Source of the DNA: Tubulanus polymorphus | Lineage: Eukaryota; Nemertea; Palaeonemertea; Tubulaniformes; Tubulanidae | DNA length: 64,000 nucleotides | Direction: 5' to 3' | Assembly (NCBI RefSeq): GCF_964204645.1 | Contig: NC_134027.1 | Location: forward strand, 15,862,485 to 15,926,484 | Shown here: positions 44,019-56,242 of the stretch, piece by piece | Numbering within the stretch: the stretch's first letter is position 1 | How the letters are laid out: every line of letters begins with the position of its first letter | The notes under the pieces: generated by a model | The model's input: only the letters and a program-made list of their open reading frames with translations | Databases searched by the model: none | What the model was told of the DNA's origin: nothing | Made by a program: the position numbers and the translations under genes

Positions 44019-44858
44019 ACAAGAGCCCTAACGGGGGCACTATGGCCAGCCTGTCAGCTTTCATAAAATGGCAAATGATAATGCATTCTGTAGGTTAAAT
44101 TTGCCACAAAACACTCCGAGCTCAGAGTCAATACCTAATAATTTACACGATACAATCGTCGAATACAAAAGTAACACAGACAGCGACTGGATCTGGCAGG
44201 AACAAATACCTCAGATATATCTTTTCCCTTGGTCTTATTGATTTTAATGCGGAATAGAATTGAATTTTCTGAAATTTGGTCAATAAAACAAAATTGAATT
44301 GCGGAATAAAATTTGATTAAATTTGTAGTTTGAGCACATGGCTAATTAGCATATCAAGGTCATCTATCCGGTTTAAGAATAACTCTTTTTCCCGGACTTT
44401 GCACAGTGGCCAATGATGTTTTCTGTAGTGCTAATAAAAATATTCCTCCCAAAAACCAAATCAACTAAAGCTTTCACAGAAATCGATCTTGAAATGACAA
44501 TTTTAGATCTTAAAATAAAACCCGGAAGTAAAACCGTAGACGATACCGCGGGTTCACGTGAACACCTTCTGCGGCTAAGCTAATCATAGAGGAGTCTTTG
44601 CTTTCCGATTGGCTTTTCAAAACCAATGTTTGAACCAATGCGATCAGATATTCGCGAAAAAGCTCATATAAATTTTAACGAGGCCCTCTTTCAAAATTCA
44701 GCCACGTAGAGTTTGGAGAATGGATAACGCTTTAATGAATAATTTGTATGAATATAATGTCAGTTGCACAGTAAAAGAGCCTTTGCTCTCGAAACCATGT
44801 CATTTAAATTCGCTCCATTCGTATAGTAATAGGCTCAGCCTACGGCTGGCCTAAAAAG
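44019..44858 (+). mobile_element. R2 element, copy 2
   Basis: The 840 bp copy is collinear with 5651-6510, with the same ends (ACAAGAGCCC start, GGCTGGCCTAAAA finish) and scattered small indels. It lies in srGAP intron 3 and abuts a protein-like stretch (43651-44018). Confidence 0.65.
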
Positions 44859-45249
44859 TGAATCTTATTGTAACACGGGTCACCATATAAAATAGTATGA
44901 CACGTACAATTATATTGTTTCTGAAAGATATTTTATTTTGATTGATTTTAATGAATTTCTGGCGTATAGACTTCAGTTGTTGGGTGGTGACATGTCAGAT
45001 ACCTGACTCAACAGTTTGGAAAAATGGTGGAAATCTGACTGAGAAAATTTTTGGCCTTGGTGATAGTCTGTCGAATTTCGAGCGGCAACATCAGGAAAGA
45101 GTGTCGAATGTGTGAAATTGGGGGGTCAGATTTCACGTTGATAGCTGCATAACAGAAAGTTACTTTCAGAACCATTCTATAAGGGCCAACACAGTTGATT
45201 GTAAGAACGAAATGTGAACTTGATTTGATGTTTTAATGGTCATTAGCAG

Positions 45250-45580
45250 CGATCATACGGAGATGATTTGGCCCGGGCCAAATTGGCACGGATCACGCTC
45301 GGGCCAAATTTGGCCCGTGCCTAATTAAAGAGCACGTTCACACGCAAACCATTCACTCGATACTAAACAATGCTCAAACAAAGCGAAGTGGATCATTTCC
45401 GGTGCCAGTTGCTATTCAAACGCAATCATTTGTCTGGTGCTAAAATTTAGCTCGGGCCTGGTCCGTTTTTGGTCGGGTCAAATTTGGCCCGGGCCAAACA
45501 GGTTTCGGGCCCATTTGGCACCCGTGTGAACAGTTGTTCCAGGCCAAATTTGGCCCGGGCCAAAAATGCTTGTGTGATCG
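45250..45580. mobile_element. GGCCCGGGCC-rich MITE
   Basis: CGATCATACGGAGATGATTT is inverted in diverged form at the right end (TTGTGTGATCG, ending 45580). Inside, the palindrome TTGGCCCGGGCCAAA appears several times in whole or in part. There is no coding frame. Confidence 0.55.
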
Positions 45581-45800
45581 AGGCTTAGCTTAAGAACACA
45601 TTTTTGCTATTAGGCCACTCAAACTAATTGTCTCTCCAAGTCTCTCTGTGAGTTCACCAAAAAAAGTTTTTCACCTTGTGTATATAGAATTTGTCTAATA
45701 GTCTAGATAAAAAGATCCAGAGCATCACGATGTGTTCAAAACGAAACAATCCATCGAATATACACTACCAGCTTTATAACGGCAGTCGCTAGAATAATTG

Positions 45801-46033
45801 TGCGCTTTTTCGATCGTAATAGGCGGGATTTTATCATTCGGAAACGTGCGACATTAAAGGATTCAGGGATTATAATACGCGAAGATCTTTGCCCTGAAAT
45901 TGCGAAACTAGTTAATCGCGCGGTTAACTCGAGACTATATAACAAAGTGTGGACAATCAATGGAGAAGTATTCGGTTGCACTGAGAATGGTGAGAAAAAA
46001 AGAATTAACATTTTCAAACCACTGCCGAAGTAA
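45801..46033 (+). pseudogene. LINE ORF1 C-terminal fragment
   Basis: About 77 codons remain. FIIRKRATLKDSGIIIREDL followed by VWTINGEVF and a basic end is the pattern of the C-terminal domain of L1-type ORF1 proteins (RKR..LKG..IFINEDLT, then VWTxNGxI), which bind RNA and act as chaperones. The beginning is lost by 5' truncation, so no native start codon exists. Confidence 0.65.
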
Positions 46034-46461
46034 TAGCAGTACCGGTAATTAGCTAATTGTGAATAACTAACTTTTTTCCTTTCTTCATTCGTTTATGCGT
46101 TACACATTGTTAGCAATACAGGTATCTCTAAATGGATCTTACCAATAATTCAAATATTTGGTCAAACTTTCTGAATTACCAAATTATTGATATGTACATA
46201 TCAAATTACCAATCCTAATATAGAGTATCAGTTTGGTTTAAATAATAACCAAAATGATTTTCTGGGTAACCAGACTAAATTATTATGTTTTTGCTAAATG
46301 ATTTCGCTATATATATCATCTATTCTCAACTCATATGAAAAGTTCAATGAAACTCAATACAAGCAATATTACAACTTGTTCTGTAATACATGAATATGAA
46401 TTATATTGGTACCTGGGGATCTTAGCTAAAGTTCTATTTTTGAAAATCTTAGTAAAAAGAA
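46034..46461 (+). other. LINE spacer between ORF1 and ORF2
   Basis: AT-rich, stops in all frames, no other feature. Confidence 0.6.
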
Positions 46462-47347
46462 ATGTGTTTAGGTAATACAGATCCAGAGAGCCGCATTAAA
46501 AGCATAAGAAACAATCCCAATCTATTATTAGATGTATTCGGCAATCAACCAATAGCCAACAATGACTCTCCTTATGTTGAAATTAATGAACTGGATTATC
46601 CTGATTGTCAATCGAAATTGAACATTCTTCATTTGAATATACACAGCATTCCTAGTAAACTAGAGAAACTTAAAACTTTGATAACAAAATTCGACAATAG
46701 GAAGTCTGCTTTAGACTTAATTTTATTATGTGAAACTTTTATTACTGATATTAACCGTAACCTTTGTGAAATTCCAGGCTATAACTTAATAGAAAAACAC
46801 AGAATTAACTCAATGAAAGGTGGGGTGGCGATTTATGCAAGCAAGCGAGATCAGAAATGTCATAAGCGTATTTAAAGAGGGTAAATTCGAATCCTGTTTT
46901 ATAGAAATAATTTCTAAAACCGGGAAAAACGCTAGAAATATTATTGTTGGAGAACTATATAGAATACCGGGAACTAGCGAATCTGATTTTTTGTTAGATT
47001 ATCAAGGCATACTAGAAAAAATAAATCATGAAAGAAAAGATATAATCATTGGGATGGACCAAAACTTGGACCTCATCAAATCTGAAACCCACAGAAACAC
47101 AGCTAGATTTCTTGATTTGAATCTCTCCTATGAAGTAATACCAACAATACTACGTCCAACTAGAATCACACATAATACAGCCACCCTCATTGATAATATA
47201 TATATAAGCTCAAAACTAACTGACTATTATAGATCATGCATTGTCACAACTGACCTATCAGACCATCTGCCCTGTTATATATCAATCAAAGATAGGAACT
47301 ACAAAATGAAAACAAAGGAAACTAAATTATTTCGAAGATTCAATTGA
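46462..47347 (+). pseudogene. LINE ORF2 endonuclease domain, frameshifted
   Basis: Frame 1 (46462 on) contains LNILHLNIHSIPSKLEKLK and LDLILLCETFI, the start of an AP endonuclease-like domain with its metal-binding asparagine and glutamate. It continues to GGVAIYASK. A doubled AAGC at 46839-46846 shifts the frame. The rest is in frame 2: IIVGELYRIPG, an IIGMDQNLDL motif (usually GDFN) and TDLSDHLP (the final catalytic Asp-His). In IIGMDQNL the usual Asp-Phe/Tyr-Asn is altered to Asp-Gln-Asn. A TGA stop ends the frame at 47345. Confidence 0.85.
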
Positions 47348-49475
47348 AGCAACTTAACCAATATTAATAATGAACTCTCTGAAATTGATTGGGCTGTAAT
47401 TGAAAACATGAACAGCGATGATGGGTATAGCTTTTTAATTGAAAAGCTCACTCAATCTTTAGATAGACATGCACCCCCGACTGAAAGGAAAATTGGGCAT
47501 ATAAAGATAGACGAACCATGGATGACACATGGTCTACTAACATCGTCAAAAAAGTGTGATCGTTTATATCGTAAGGTACTTGGTGCTCCAAAAAGTGATC
47601 CAAAATACGTAAGATATCTTAATTATCGAAATCAGTTGAATTATTTAAGAAGAGCAAAGCATAGTTATTATGCGAATAAGATACTTAGTTTTAGAAATAA
47701 CAGTAGAAAGTTATGGGATTTACTAAAGACCACCATAGGCAAACATAATGACAAATCATCTACTATTGAAAATCTAAAAATTGATGGAATAATTGAAAAA
47801 GACCAGAAAAAAATTAGTGACGCACTGTCTTTGTTTTTTAGTAATATAGGAAAAGAGTATGCCACTAAAGTCCCAACTTCTAAGCATTCATTTCAAGAAT
47901 ACCTCAATATCCATAACAATATTAACATTTTCTTTAGACCCACTGACACTAATGAGATCATTTCCATAGTGAAATCATTACCAAATAAAAGTAGTACTGG
48001 TTTCGATAACATTAGCAATTATCTCCTAAAACAAGTAATTTATACTATATGTGATCCGTTATGTACAATATTTAACAATTCATTAAGAGATGGCGTAGTA
48101 CCCAAATTAATGAAAATTGCAGAAGTTATTCCTATCCACAAAGGTGATGATAAATCCCAAGCAACTAACTACAGGCCTATCTCACTTTTACCCGTAATAT
48201 CTAAAATACTAGAAAAAATAGTTCACAACAGGCTATATAACTTTTTTATTACGAACAACTTACTCTACAGCAGCCAATATGGGTACAGAGAAAATCATTC
48301 AACTGCTCAAGCAATACTTGAATTAACCGGAAATATAATTAGTAGCTTCAACAATGGTAATAACACAATTGGAGTCTTCCTTGATCTGTCTAAAGCGTTT
48401 GACTCGCTCGATATCCCAACGTTGATATACAAATTAGGTAAGTATGGAATAAGAGGAATTCCATTGCAATGGTTGAAAAGTTACCTCAGTGAAAGGAGAA
48501 TGTATGTAAAGGTCAACGGAATCAACTCAAATCTAACTAAAGTCGAATACAGAATTCCTCAAGGCTCTATACTTGGACCACTGCTTTTTCTTATATATGT
48601 TAACGATGCCCATCAAGTTTTAAAATCCTGTAAAAGTATATTATTCGCAGACGACACTAGCATATATATTACCGGAAAGAATCTTAACACTATTTTAGAT
48701 CTTCTGAAAGATGACCTATCTACACTGATCGATTGGTTCTATGCTAACAAATTAACAGTCAATTTCAAGAAAACTAATTGCATGATTTTTAGGCCCAGAA
48801 GTAAAAGTTTCCAAACAGATATAGATCTCATATTTGGCACTGAGAAAATAAGATCAGTAAAACAGTGTAAATTTTTAGGAGTACTTATTGATGAAAATCT
48901 ATCTTGTGAACAACAATTCAAACAAATCTGTTCAAAAATCAATAGAAACTTGTATTTATTAAGAAGAATAAAACAATTTATACCTGCTTGGAGTAAGAAA
49001 CTGCTGTATTATGGCTATATACATACACATTTATCTTATGCAGTGACATCGTGGGGCACTCTTCTCTCAAAAAAGCAAATAGACACCATTTTCAAATTGC
49101 AGAAATGGGCAATCAGATATATCCGATAACAGCCGCTATAATGCCCCCACATCACACTTATTTAGAAAATATGATATCCTAAAATTTGAAGACATAATAA
49201 ATTTAGACCTCGCAAAAATTGGCTACAAATACTTCGAAGGAAAATTGCTCACCCCGATAAGAGCATTGTTCCAACATAACCAAGTAAACCACACACATAA
49301 CACAAGATCAAGAAATTATCCACAATCTGCCCGTCACAAAACGAATATGTTCAATAAATCGTTTCTTAACAAAGTTCCAGTCATTTGGCAAACAATCGAT
49401 AACACAATCAGAAAATCTCCATCAATTCATTCATTCACCAGGCTCTACAAAAAACAGCTCATCAATAGATATTGA
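47348..49475 (+). pseudogene. LINE ORF2 reverse transcriptase and C-terminal region
   Basis: The frame simply continues after the TGA. Motifs in order: IAEVIPIHKGDD and NYRPISLLPVISKILEKI, then SSQYGYRENHSTAQAI, FLDLSKAFDSLD (first catalytic aspartates), RIPQGSILGPLLFLIYVND, ILFADDTSIY (the catalytic FADD box) and KCKFLGVLID-like KQCKFLGVLID. The frame stops at 49127 where a small deletion shifts reading to frame 3. That frame carries on through FRKYDILKFEDI and HNTRSRN to the natural end at 49475. All catalytic residues are present. Confidence 0.9.
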
Positions 49476-50149
49476 ATATTCATCTCGTCCCCCTAAAATA
49501 TTCTATCATGGTATGTTTATGTTATATAATAGTTATTGTAGTATAATTACCATTGTATGTTGTATGTTGTTTTGAAAATAGCTTACCATAGATAAACCTT
49601 ATAATATTGACCTTTGTATCTTTGTCATCATCATCCATTTCATAGTCACCGGGGCTCGTCCACTCTGTTCAGAGCTACAGCCTTCAGGCTCTGGACGAAT
49701 CCTTCATAGTTCATAGTTCATTGTGGCATTTTGTAAGATACATTATTATACTAAACTATGTTCTACGAAAATAAAATCAATCAATCAAAATTGGCAGTAG
49801 TTTAGAAGGCAGCCAATTTCTTGGAAACTAAAACTAGGCCACGCGTCTGAGGCACGTTTTCACACGATGCACACTGACTGCAGTACATTTAAATATAACC
49901 ACTGATCACATGAGCTACTATCGTTGATATCATACGAGATATTTCATAGCCGTCGCACGATTCTTACTTATAGTCGGGTGCGAAAGCTTATTTTGAAAGC
50001 CCTGACTCATTACTCGTGACTCGAGGGCGGACCTACGGCAAGTGATGAGGGCACAAGGGCGAGCATGGGACACATCTGAAGGGCACAAGGGCGGCTATTT
50101 TCGGGGGCGGGGCTTTACCCTCCATTTTAGGCTAGATGAAGCACTGCTA

Positions 50150-51263
50150 ACAGGAGGAAGCTCGCCCTATATCTCTGTACACAATATCAGTAACGCTGTC
50201 AATCAAACTGTTGGCACAGGGATAATTGATGAGGCTATTGTTAGCCTATTGTTTGGATTTTTGGGTGTGATGTATTCACCTCGCCAGACATGGATGAGCC
50301 AGACTATAGAATAACATCAAAACTCATATATGTACAAATTACAAAATAAAGTATTTCATGGTCCTAGAAGTAATTTTCATCTTTTATAAAGGTAATGGAG
50401 GTAACTTCTCTTTTATATTTTCATCTTTTATAAAGGTAATGGAGGTAACTTCTCTTTTATATTTTTAATCTAATATTTCCATGTTGTGTACATGTATTGC
50501 ATCAAGACAATTTTCGGTCTATTTCTGTTTTAATTTTCCAGATAACTAATATTTGTTTAGTACACTAACAAAACTTTAAATGACATCATGTGAAATTGGA
50601 AAGAACAGCAACTGTGGAATTGGTTGTCCGTGATTGATGTATTCTAAGGATATATTTTTCTTGAATTCTGTTTTCATATTAGTAAATAAACAGTATCCAT
50701 GTAGTTTATAATTAATTTCTGTTAAGAAGAAATAGCAACTATTTACCTATATGATCAGCGTTTCTAGAAAAAAATCGGTCAAAACGATGATCAGCCATAT
50801 TGCAGGTGAGTATATTGTATTTTTGTAAGATTTTGGCAGCATTTTACCCTCATTCCGCATTCATCGGAATGTCATCCCGGCATTCATCAACACTACATCT
50901 ACTCAAAACTGTATATTTTATTCACAGGAACCGTCAAGAACATACAAAATATGCGATTTATAAAATATATTTATTGAAGAACGTACTAAAAATCTCGGGA
51001 GATGCAATGATATCGTAAAAATCTTAATTATCAACCGACTTTCAAAATGTTTTCACCGAGCTGTGGATTTCGTAAGCACAGTCATAATAGTGCCAAATAC
51101 GCATGAGTCATCTTAACACTACCTGTATGGATTGCTTTTAGAATCAACGCGCAGCGCTGCTCTCCAGCGATGTCGAATCCCATACACCCCTGACTGTATG
51201 ATTGACAGCGTTTCTGATCGTACCAGTGTGTAGTACACTGATATAGGGCGAGCTTCCTCCTGT
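50150..51263. mobile_element. 1.1 kb TA-flanked TIR element
   Basis: ACAGGAGGAAGCTCGCCCTA at 50150 is inverted exactly at 51244-51263. TA flanks each side (50148-50149 and 51264-51265), as in mariner/Tc1-type insertions. Weaker inverted similarity continues (AACGCTGTCAATCA in both). There is no transposase. An internal 44 bp tandem pair lies at 50374-50463. Confidence 0.75.
50374..50463 (+). repeat. 44 bp perfect tandem duplication
   Basis: The unit TTTTCATCTTTTATAAAGGT...TCTTTTATA is present twice without differences over 88 bases, so it is a recent duplication. Confidence 0.85.
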
Positions 51264-51364
51264 TAGATAATTGCTCGTAGATGATACCAACAACCGACGA
51301 AGTCTGTCACTTAAGTGAGAGGGTTTCCTACACTGATTGAATAACCTTTCGGATATGTAACAGA

Positions 51365-51800
51365 TCCCAAATATAAAGCCTACAACTCACCACAATCTTC
51401 AATGATAAAACTATTAGGAAGCTTCAAATCTGGGAATTCACGCTAAAGATGACCTTTTTTATCATAAAAAGCCACAACACATTTCATGTCTCATCAGCCA
51501 ATTCAATCTTGAACTGATGGGCCTTGGTGGGAGTTTTGCAGGCCTGCAGATGTGTCTAGGGTAGATATTAAAATAACTGGATTCCATCTACAGAGGACAT
51601 TCCGTTTGAAGTGCATGACTACGCGACACCTGCTGCACCAATCGAAAAATTTGAATATTCAAAGGTGTCGTGTTACTGCTTAGTTCATATAATATTCTTC
51701 TTAAGGATTAAAAAAATCCTGATTCCGTCTATGGACTAACGAGTGAGACACAAAAAGTGAAAGCAATAGCCCACTGAAACTTATGTCCCAAGTGGGCACA
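51365..51800 (+). repeat. decayed pearl/HINE-like copies (copy 8)
   Basis: Fragments ACTCACCACAATC, GATGTGTCTAGGGTAGATA, AACTGGATTCC, then GTCCCAAGTGGGC in the right order but interrupted by unrelated bases (51600-51700). Confidence 0.5.
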
Positions 51801-51958
51801 CAATTACATCATTGAACTTTTTGCAATTGTCTTAAAGAAACTAAGTCTCTATTGCTTGTTTTTTAGGATCAAAGTAAGAAACTTCCCATATGATAACAAC
51901 AATATAGGCACCACTATTGTGAAAAGCCATAAAAGGTAGGCCTATAGGAAATAATCAC

Positions 51959-52171
51959 CTTTTCCAATGTTTTTCCGAGAGCTTGTACTTTCTTTGACGT
52001 AGCACCTTTGGCATTAATTTCAGCCCTTTTCTTTTGAGATTCTGCATACCGCAATTTATTCTCTGATTGAAGGGCTTCTGTGTGATATAAGTGATACGTT
52101 TTCAAGGAACTATGGAGTTCATTTAAGATTTTCATTAGTTCTTCATGGCTGTCAATTCCAATATCCCGGCA
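51959..52171 (-). CDS. srGAP: srGAP exon C: F-BAR helix with HEELMKILNEL motif
   Basis: This 213 nt, phase 0 to phase 0 exon of 71 codons contains SHEELMKILNELHSSLKTYH and YHTEALQSENKL. The vertebrate counterpart reads LQEDLMKVLNEL and then KTYHMYN. A basic, lysine-rich stretch (residues about 48-71) follows, where vertebrate proteins have a longer charged insert, so the loop is shorter here. The acceptor is a T-run plus AG (TTTTTTTAG) and the donor is GTGATT, weaker than the other donors in this gene. Confidence 0.88.
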
Positions 52172-52529
52172 CTAAAAAAACAAGAAACGAAATTCTTAGT
52201 ATGGCCTTTCCTAAATTTATATGAATGTATGTTTAATCAGCATCAAAATTAAACATTGGTACTCTAAAGATTTAAGAACAAATGAAAAGGAGTGGTAACG
52301 ACTGCATTGAATTCATATCATGGGAGAAAATTGAATTGTTACAGACAATAAGAGTGAAAATAAGGACAGAAAATATCAAGAAAAAAATGTATTTTCTCAA
52401 ATTATGAATGGAAACGGTCGCATGCATATCTTCGGCATGAAGTTTTGGGCAGAATATCAGAGAATCTGTGCTCCAATTAATCAAAAAAGCCTCTAAGATG
52501 TCCCCCTTGATTGAATCGAGATGTTTTCA

Positions 52530-52640
52530 TGAAAATCTGTCAATTGATACGATCTCGACAACTGCATGATGATTCATCATGAATATACATGGCAGTGGGT
52601 TTTCCCCACTGACTCAAATAGACACTCTCCACGTTCATGG
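52530..52640. repeat. R3 repeat, copy 2
   Basis: Same word order as 24075-24200. Confidence 0.5.
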
Positions 52641-53551
52641 TGTGACGATATCATTTATTTCATTTAAGCACCTGCTTTTTTAACGGAAGAAGAAAATAAT
52701 CAGAAATGTTTGCCTATCGCCAATAATACTAGTAGTTATAACAGTACACCTTTGACAACATCAATAACAACAAAAACAACAACAACCTGGTAGTGTCTTT
52801 CTCGTGTTCATATTCTATCCTTGCTCCCCACTGAATTGTGATTTTCATCTGACTGAAGTTCTAATCTAGATTCTGGAGTTTATATAGCCTTTTTTCCCAA
52901 ATGTACAACAGTTTAAAATCCTCGACCAGAATTACATATCATTAATGGAGAAAATCATATAAAGTTATAAAAAGTAAATGCACAGTTACTTCAATAATTA
53001 CGTCAAATTTAAGAAGATTTCAAATTTATAATACAAATAATTAAATCAAAATACATGTAGAGCCATTATTTGTAAAAATGTTAAAATTGTTATTGAAATG
53101 TATTACCAAGTTTGTTCTCTGGTTTTATTATGATGTGAAATTAACTACATTACAAAGTTAGTAATGATAGACTGGGACACTTTTTCCGGGGACATTTTTT
53201 CCCTGGGAGAAAAAAGCTGAGTCAAAGAACAATTTTGGAAGTGAACTTGGAACTGGCCACATCATTGTTTGGAAAATTTGTCCATTTTTAGCAGTACTAG
53301 TAGAAACTGCTCTATTTGGGTGCTCAGAGATGTAGAGCTGGCCAATTATCTCGAGATCAGTTGCTAAATATGGACTGCAATTTATCAGAAGTTGCATGTG
53401 CAGATTTTCATATTCTAATGCAACTACTAAACCGCCACGATTAATATTTCTCCAGTTATTTTGTGTTGCAAAAATATCAGTTCAAATTAGTGGCATTAAT
53501 TCATTAAGTCTTTGGTTAACATTGAACTGACTGTCCAGTGCCATTTGCTAA

Positions 53552-53920
53552 GGCTTTTTTAATAGCTTGGTTTATGGGAACCGCCTCCTGAAAATTTGAA
53601 AACATTTTATTTTTATTTCTGTCTGTGGAATTCAGTGAAAAAATGAGCAAAAAAAGATTTTGAACCTCTGCCGAATGAGGATCCTGCCTTGAATGATGAA
53701 AAAATTGAAAAACGCTAGGTTCTTTTTTGATCACAGCGTGCAGAATTCGAACTTCCCAAGAATAATTTGTTTGTACATGTATATTGCCCTATCGACAGTT
53801 CACTCTTCCATCAAAAAGTGATTTTATCTCACTGACGTAAATTTTTCCTTATTTTTATTTCTCCCTCCATAATGATATTTCACTGTCTACCCCATAAACC
53901 AAGCTATTAGAAAAATGGCC
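53552..53920. mobile_element. 369 bp Harbinger-like MITE, intact
   Basis: The termini GGC(C)-T-run-AATAGCTTGGTTTATGGG are inverted at the right end (CCCATAAACCAAGCTATTAG...GGCC). The 3 bp duplication TAA (53549-53551 and 53921-53923) is the kind made by PIF/Harbinger transposases. The intact copy allows the nested copy at 25268-26940 to be read. Confidence 0.75.
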
Positions 53921-54384
53921 TAAGACCATAGTAATTATGAGCTATAAAATACATCCACTTTCTGTTAATATGCATAAATATCGTATAGGGTATTTGTATG
54001 CCGGGTAGCTATAGTAATTCGTAAGTCTAGTATATGCAATTAATTATATTTTATCCAATATGAAGTTAAAAGACTCTTTATATATTGAGGACATGAGCAA
54101 GAATTTATACCTCGCATTTCTGCTCACATGTGTTTTGACATGCATGAACAAAAACATCTGCTCATACTTCTAACCATGAGCAGAAATAATGTGTGCATGA
54201 GCAACTTGCAAAAATGTAAACGAGTGCATGCACAACTTTATGAGCAACTTACAGACTTAGGGCTATTATATACCTGGTTATTTTGAACCAAAGCAAGAAA
54301 GTTTCATATGTGATAACAAAATGGACTTCGCTAAAGCCAAAGTCCATAAAAACAGAATTCTTTTCAAAATCGAATTGTTATTAA

Positions 54385-54515
54385 AATGGCTGCCTAAGTA
54401 TAGTATAGGTACAGAAATAACATAGAAATACTAAGTTATTGTATTGTTCAACGCCCCCTGGTGGCCATATGCAAAAACCAATGACTTTGAAACTCACCAA
54501 AATCATAGAACACTT
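54385..54515 (+). repeat. pearl-like core-unit fragment (copy 9)
   Basis: One unit (CGCCCCCTGGTGGCCATATG ... CACCAAAATCATAGAACAC) directly before the BEL/Pao relic. Confidence 0.65.
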
Positions 54516-56035
54516 CTACAATGCGATCGAAATCGATCTTTTCAGTTCATTGAACAAACTCTTAAAGGTTACATCATATGTTCTCCCCGTTTTGTGGATA
54601 CGATCAAAAAATGTCGAAAGCACTTTGGTCCATTAAGTGTTGTGGAGATCGAACGAGTGGAGAGCTTATGGGTACCTTAGTGTCAAGGGGTTCACTTTAG
54701 TAGTATAATTGAGAAGATGTCAAAACAGGAAAGTATAGTACCAGCTATCGCTAATCAGCTAAGATTGTTTATATCTTCTGATGGGTTTTTGCGTTGCGTT
54801 GGGAGAATTCAGAATGCTAGGTTACCAGAATCAACTACATATCCATCTTCGCTGCCTAAGTACGACAAGTTCACAAGTTCATGAACTGTGTTCATTGTAC
54901 AGTTATGCATCAAGGGTTAATTGACACGATATGCTTTATTCGGCTATTCGAGATATTGGATAACATGCATTAAGAGGAGAATCAAGTCAGTACTAAGACA
55001 ATGCATTGTAGGCTATGCAAGTTAATCAATGGAATGCCTATTAAACTACCTGATCCTGCCCTGCTTTAAGTTGCACCCATTTGCTATATAAGGTGTAGAT
55101 ACTGGTGCTCTACATGTTAAAGGTTTTTCAAAGTTGAAAACTTATGTGTCTTTTCAAGTGCGCAGTTACGCTTGCGATACATCTTTAGCTGGTTTCAGAT
55201 CCAAGTACGGATTCTTTTCAACAAGCATTTTGTAGGTTTCAGCACGTCGTAGTTTGTCTAGAACCCTGATTAGTGACAATGCGTCAAATTTTGTGTGCGC
55301 TTCGGACGAACTTCCATTATTCAAAGATCCTCGAATAAAGGAATCAATGGCTTTACGCCACGTAGAATGGTGTTTCATTCCTAAACGAGCCGCGTAGCAC
55401 GGGGGATTTTGGGAGATTGATCGGTATGGTAAAGTCTTGTATGAAGAAAGTTCTCGGTCCCGCTCTAATTAATTTTGAAGATACGCAAACACTTGTTATC
55501 AAGTGCGAGTCAATTTTAAATGATCGTCCTTTAACACATGTATCTTCAAACATTTTAGATTGTGAACCATTGACATCCGTTACATGGAAGAAGGTTAACT
55601 ACCTTACAGCATCCTATAGTAGAAGAGAATCTGTAAATGATCCAAATTACGGTCAAACCGAGTTAAACCAGTGTATCACTCATCGCGCTCAACTTATTTC
55701 TCAGTTTTGGTCAAGATGGCACCACGAGTATCTCACAGCTTTGAGAGAATGACATCTGACGTCAGGCAAGAATGACGAAATTATCGAGGTCAGTGATGTG
55801 GTTCAAGTTTATGGCGAAAAACGTAGGGTCAGCTGGAAAATAGCAGTTGTTGAACGATTGGAGTGCGGGAATGACAGCAGACTTCGTTAAGCTCATATTC
55901 GAACTGCTAGGGGGCGTATGACACGGCCAATTAACAAATTATTTCCTTTGGAAAATAAAAGTCAAGATTCGGATATAGAAAAGGTTGTCATCCCCTGTGC
56001 TACTGCTATTCGTGTTAACGCTTCTCGGCGTGCAA
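54516..56035 (+). pseudogene. BEL/Pao LTR-retrotransposon pol relic
   Basis: Pieces of a BEL/Pao polyprotein can be read in order in changing frames. They are a segment before the integrase (SSLNKLLKVTSYVL, GPLSVVEIERVESLW), the zinc-binding integrase part (NGMPIKLPDP), the integrase core (a KCAVTLAIHL segment, then an ISDN motif near 55275), and the C-terminal domain usual for Pao (SRWHHEYLTALRE near 55715-55750, then a VSDVVQVYGE and RPINKLFPLE end). There are several stops and frameshifts (for instance near 55187, 55383 and 55412). Reverse transcriptase, gag and LTRs are not seen. The relic is dead and antisense to srGAP. Confidence 0.75.
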
Positions 56036-56242
56036 AAATTAATGCAAAAAATCGTTTATCTCTAATTATCACCTTCACAAAGATGATTATATAACTCTTG
56101 AATCAGTAAATAGACATACACTGTTTTATCCATATCAAAGCTATCCAACAGTATATAACATGAGAAGAATGGGTGCTTAATTTTTTATTCATTCTTAAGT
56201 CAGTCTTTTGAAAATTGCCCGGTTACTGAAGGATCCCCAAAA

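Larger units (their letters stand above)
45801..49788 (+). mobile_element. non-LTR retrotransposon (Jockey/CR1 group), 5' truncated
   Basis: It is bounded by the 5 bp target duplication AATTG (45796-45800 and 49789-49793) inside R4. From the left it carries the end of ORF1, a 430 bp spacer, ORF2 with an AP-type endonuclease and reverse transcriptase, and a 3' UTR ending AATAAAATCAATCAATCA. It is truncated within ORF1, and its coding frames have three lesions. It lies antisense to srGAP in intron 3. The exact clade (Daphne, Crack, CR1 or similar) cannot be set by eye. Confidence 0.85.
45590..50005 (+). repeat. R4 repeat, copy split by LINE
   Basis: 45590-45800 and 49789-50005 are the two halves of R4, contiguous in 39583-39990. 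The join is at GCAGTCGCTAG..AATTGGCAGT. Confidence 0.8.

Noticed and set aside
50042-50314. 90-residue plus-strand frame
   Set aside because: It runs across the left terminus of the TA-flanked element, so it cannot be one gene; composition is not protein-like.
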